Below are positions 6,011 to 6,786 of a stretch of 6,786 nucleotides of DNA, one piece after another (within the stretch, counting starts at the first letter, position 1; every line of letters begins with the position of its first letter). A program made the translations under genes and the position numbers. The notes beneath the pieces were generated by a model. It did not search any database and had not been told where the DNA came from. It worked only from the letters and a program-made list of their open reading frames with translations. This DNA is from an uncultured Clostridia bacterium (GTDB lineage: Bacteria; Bacillota; Clostridia; Oscillospirales; Ruminococcaceae), in the NCBI GenBank assembly GCA_947072265.1, contig CAMTHN010000032.1:1-6786 (forward strand), read 5' to 3'.

Positions 6011-6039
6011 TTGACAAATTTATTTCTAAGATATAAAAT
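6011..6039 (+). promoter_or_regulatory. Putative sigma-A promoter of the glucosidase gene
   Basis: A perfect TTGACA -35 box (6011-6016) is followed after 17 bp by TAAAAT (6034-6039); TATAAA at 6032 is an alternative -10 with a 15 bp spacer. The leader to the ATG at 6146 would be about 100 nt. It points to vegetative expression, unlike the leftward cluster. Confidence 0.55.
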
Positions 6040-6145
6040 AAATTTGTAATATATGATAATTGTATTAAATTTATAACATTTTTATCTATAATTTATTAAT
6101 ATTATATTACAGATTCTGATAAAATAAATAGGGAGAATAAGGAAT

Positions 6146-6786
6146 ATGAAGATAAGATTTCAAAAAAAATCTGTTATAGCATTTATATTATTGGTTACTT
6201 TGATATTTCAATTAATACCTGTTTCTGTTTTAGCCACAGATACGAGACGAAGTATATCTGATTTTGCAAATATTTTAGATATAGCATCTAATCCAACAGA
6301 ACTTTTATATGGAGACTATTCTACAAATAAGCATAATAATTTTTCTGATATGGGTGCTTGGCATGGATACTATCTTCCGGCAAAGGATGCTACGGATATT
6401 TATGGAGGGTTTGCAGGGCCTGTAATTATAGCAGAGGAATATCCTGTAAATTTAGGACAATCTATAAGTAAACTTAAATTGACAAATTCAGATGACGGAA
6501 AAGTATATGATTTAACAACCGCAGATGTTAAATTTAATTATTATCCAGGAAGATTGTCCCAAACATATGAATTATCTGATCTAATATTGAAGATAGATTT
6601 AATTTTTGCTAGTAATCGAACAGCATTGATAGAGACAATAATAGATAATAAATTAGATATTCCTTTAAATATAAATCTAGAGTGGTCTGGTAATATATTT
6701 AATAAATTTAAAGAAAAAGAAGATGGAAATACTTATGAATTAAAACAAACTTTAGAAAGTACAAAAAATGGTGTAAAAGTTAATTT
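6146..6786 (+). CDS. Secreted GH63 (YgjK-like) glucosidase, N-terminal part, cut by the window edge
   Basis: The reading frame is open from the ATG at 6146 to the window end (213 complete codons). Residues 1-30 form a signal peptide: positive KIRFQKK, a hydrophobic stretch at 10-24, and probable cleavage after VLA (28-30). The mature part matches the N-terminal beta-sandwich domain of E. coli YgjK, a glycoside hydrolase family 63 alpha-glucosidase. It has DMGAWHG at 68-74 (YgjK has DLGAWHG), GGF at 87-89 and a following EEY at 97-99, a PG-LSQ segment, and an R-T-A-L-I-E-T strand (RTSLLET in YgjK). YgjK is about 780 aa, so the catalytic (alpha/alpha)6 domain and its acid residues lie outside the window and activity cannot be judged here. 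GGGAGA sits 9 nt before the ATG. It is divergent from the spore cluster and may simply border it. The likely role is hydrolysis of extracellular alpha-glucosides or glycans. Confidence 0.82.
   Translation, partial: MKIRFQKKSVIAFILLVTLIFQLIPVSVLATDTRRSISDFANILDIASNPTELLYGDYSTNKHNNFSDMGAWHGYYLPAKDATDIYGGFAGPVIIAEEYPVNLGQSISKLKLTNSDDGKVYDLTTADVKFNYYPGRLSQTYELSDLILKIDLIFASNRTALIETIIDNKLDIPLNINLEWSGNIFNKFKEKEDGNTYELKQTLESTKNGVKVN

Larger units (their letters stand above)
5838..6145. other. 308 bp divergent intergenic region
   Basis: This very AT-rich spacer lies between the leftward spore cluster and the rightward glucosidase gene. It holds a sigma-K-like promoter facing left, a sigma-A-like promoter facing right, and both outermost ribosome binding sites. 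It also contains a short inverted repeat (ATATGT, 6 nt, ACATAT at 5903-5920) overlapping the leftward -35 area. I see no small gene, RNA gene or riboswitch in it. Confidence 0.6.

Noticed and set aside
6080..6124. Inverted repeat TTTTATC/GATAAAA in the glucosidase leader as a riboswitch
   Set aside because: It is seven A-T-rich pairs around a 31-nt loop with no recognisable aptamer core; chance is likely at this base composition.

Overview
The window comes from an AT-rich, endospore-forming Firmicute, most likely Clostridium or a close relative. This rests on the strong AT bias, AAGGAG-type ribosome binding sites before every gene, and three consecutive genes carrying the SPOCS (DUF3794) spore-envelope domain. 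The species cannot be named from the sequence.

Almost all of the window (107-5837) is one leftward cluster of five genes. In transcription order these are: two tandem, Cys-rich paralogs of 173 and 204 aa (5837-5316 and 5298-4684) that share a carboxypeptidase-regulatory-like (transthyretin-fold-like) core; a 122 bp AT-only gap with a 14 bp-stem hairpin; two small SPOCS proteins of 157 and 160 aa (4561-4088 and 4074-3592), both ending in a terminal Cys; and a 1152-aa multidomain protein (3565-107). From N to C terminus the large protein has a DUF6923-like propeller region, a GEVED domain, two 91-residue cadherin/Ig-like repeats, three DUF11 repeats and a C-terminal SPOCS domain. It has no signal peptide, no sortase motif and no membrane anchor. 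Within each of the two gene groups the spacing is 13-26 bp. A good match to a mother-cell sigma-K promoter lies before the first gene. A 12 bp hairpin follows the last stop codon, and its G-U pairs form only in leftward RNA.

My reading is that this is a spore-surface assembly locus expressed in the mother cell. The SPOCS domains would dock or polymerise on the spore envelope, the large protein would display a long repeat stalk and propeller head, and the Cys-rich proteins would be disulfide-cross-linked matrix or fibre subunits. DUF11 proteins are known from the ribbon appendages of Clostridium taeniosporum spores, so an appendage or exosporium-filament role is plausible but unproven.

A 308 bp intergenic region (5838-6145) separates the cluster from a divergent gene on the + strand (6146 to the window edge). 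That gene encodes the N-terminal part of a secreted GH63-type glucosidase resembling E. coli YgjK. It has a sigma-A-like promoter and is probably regulated separately from the spore cluster.
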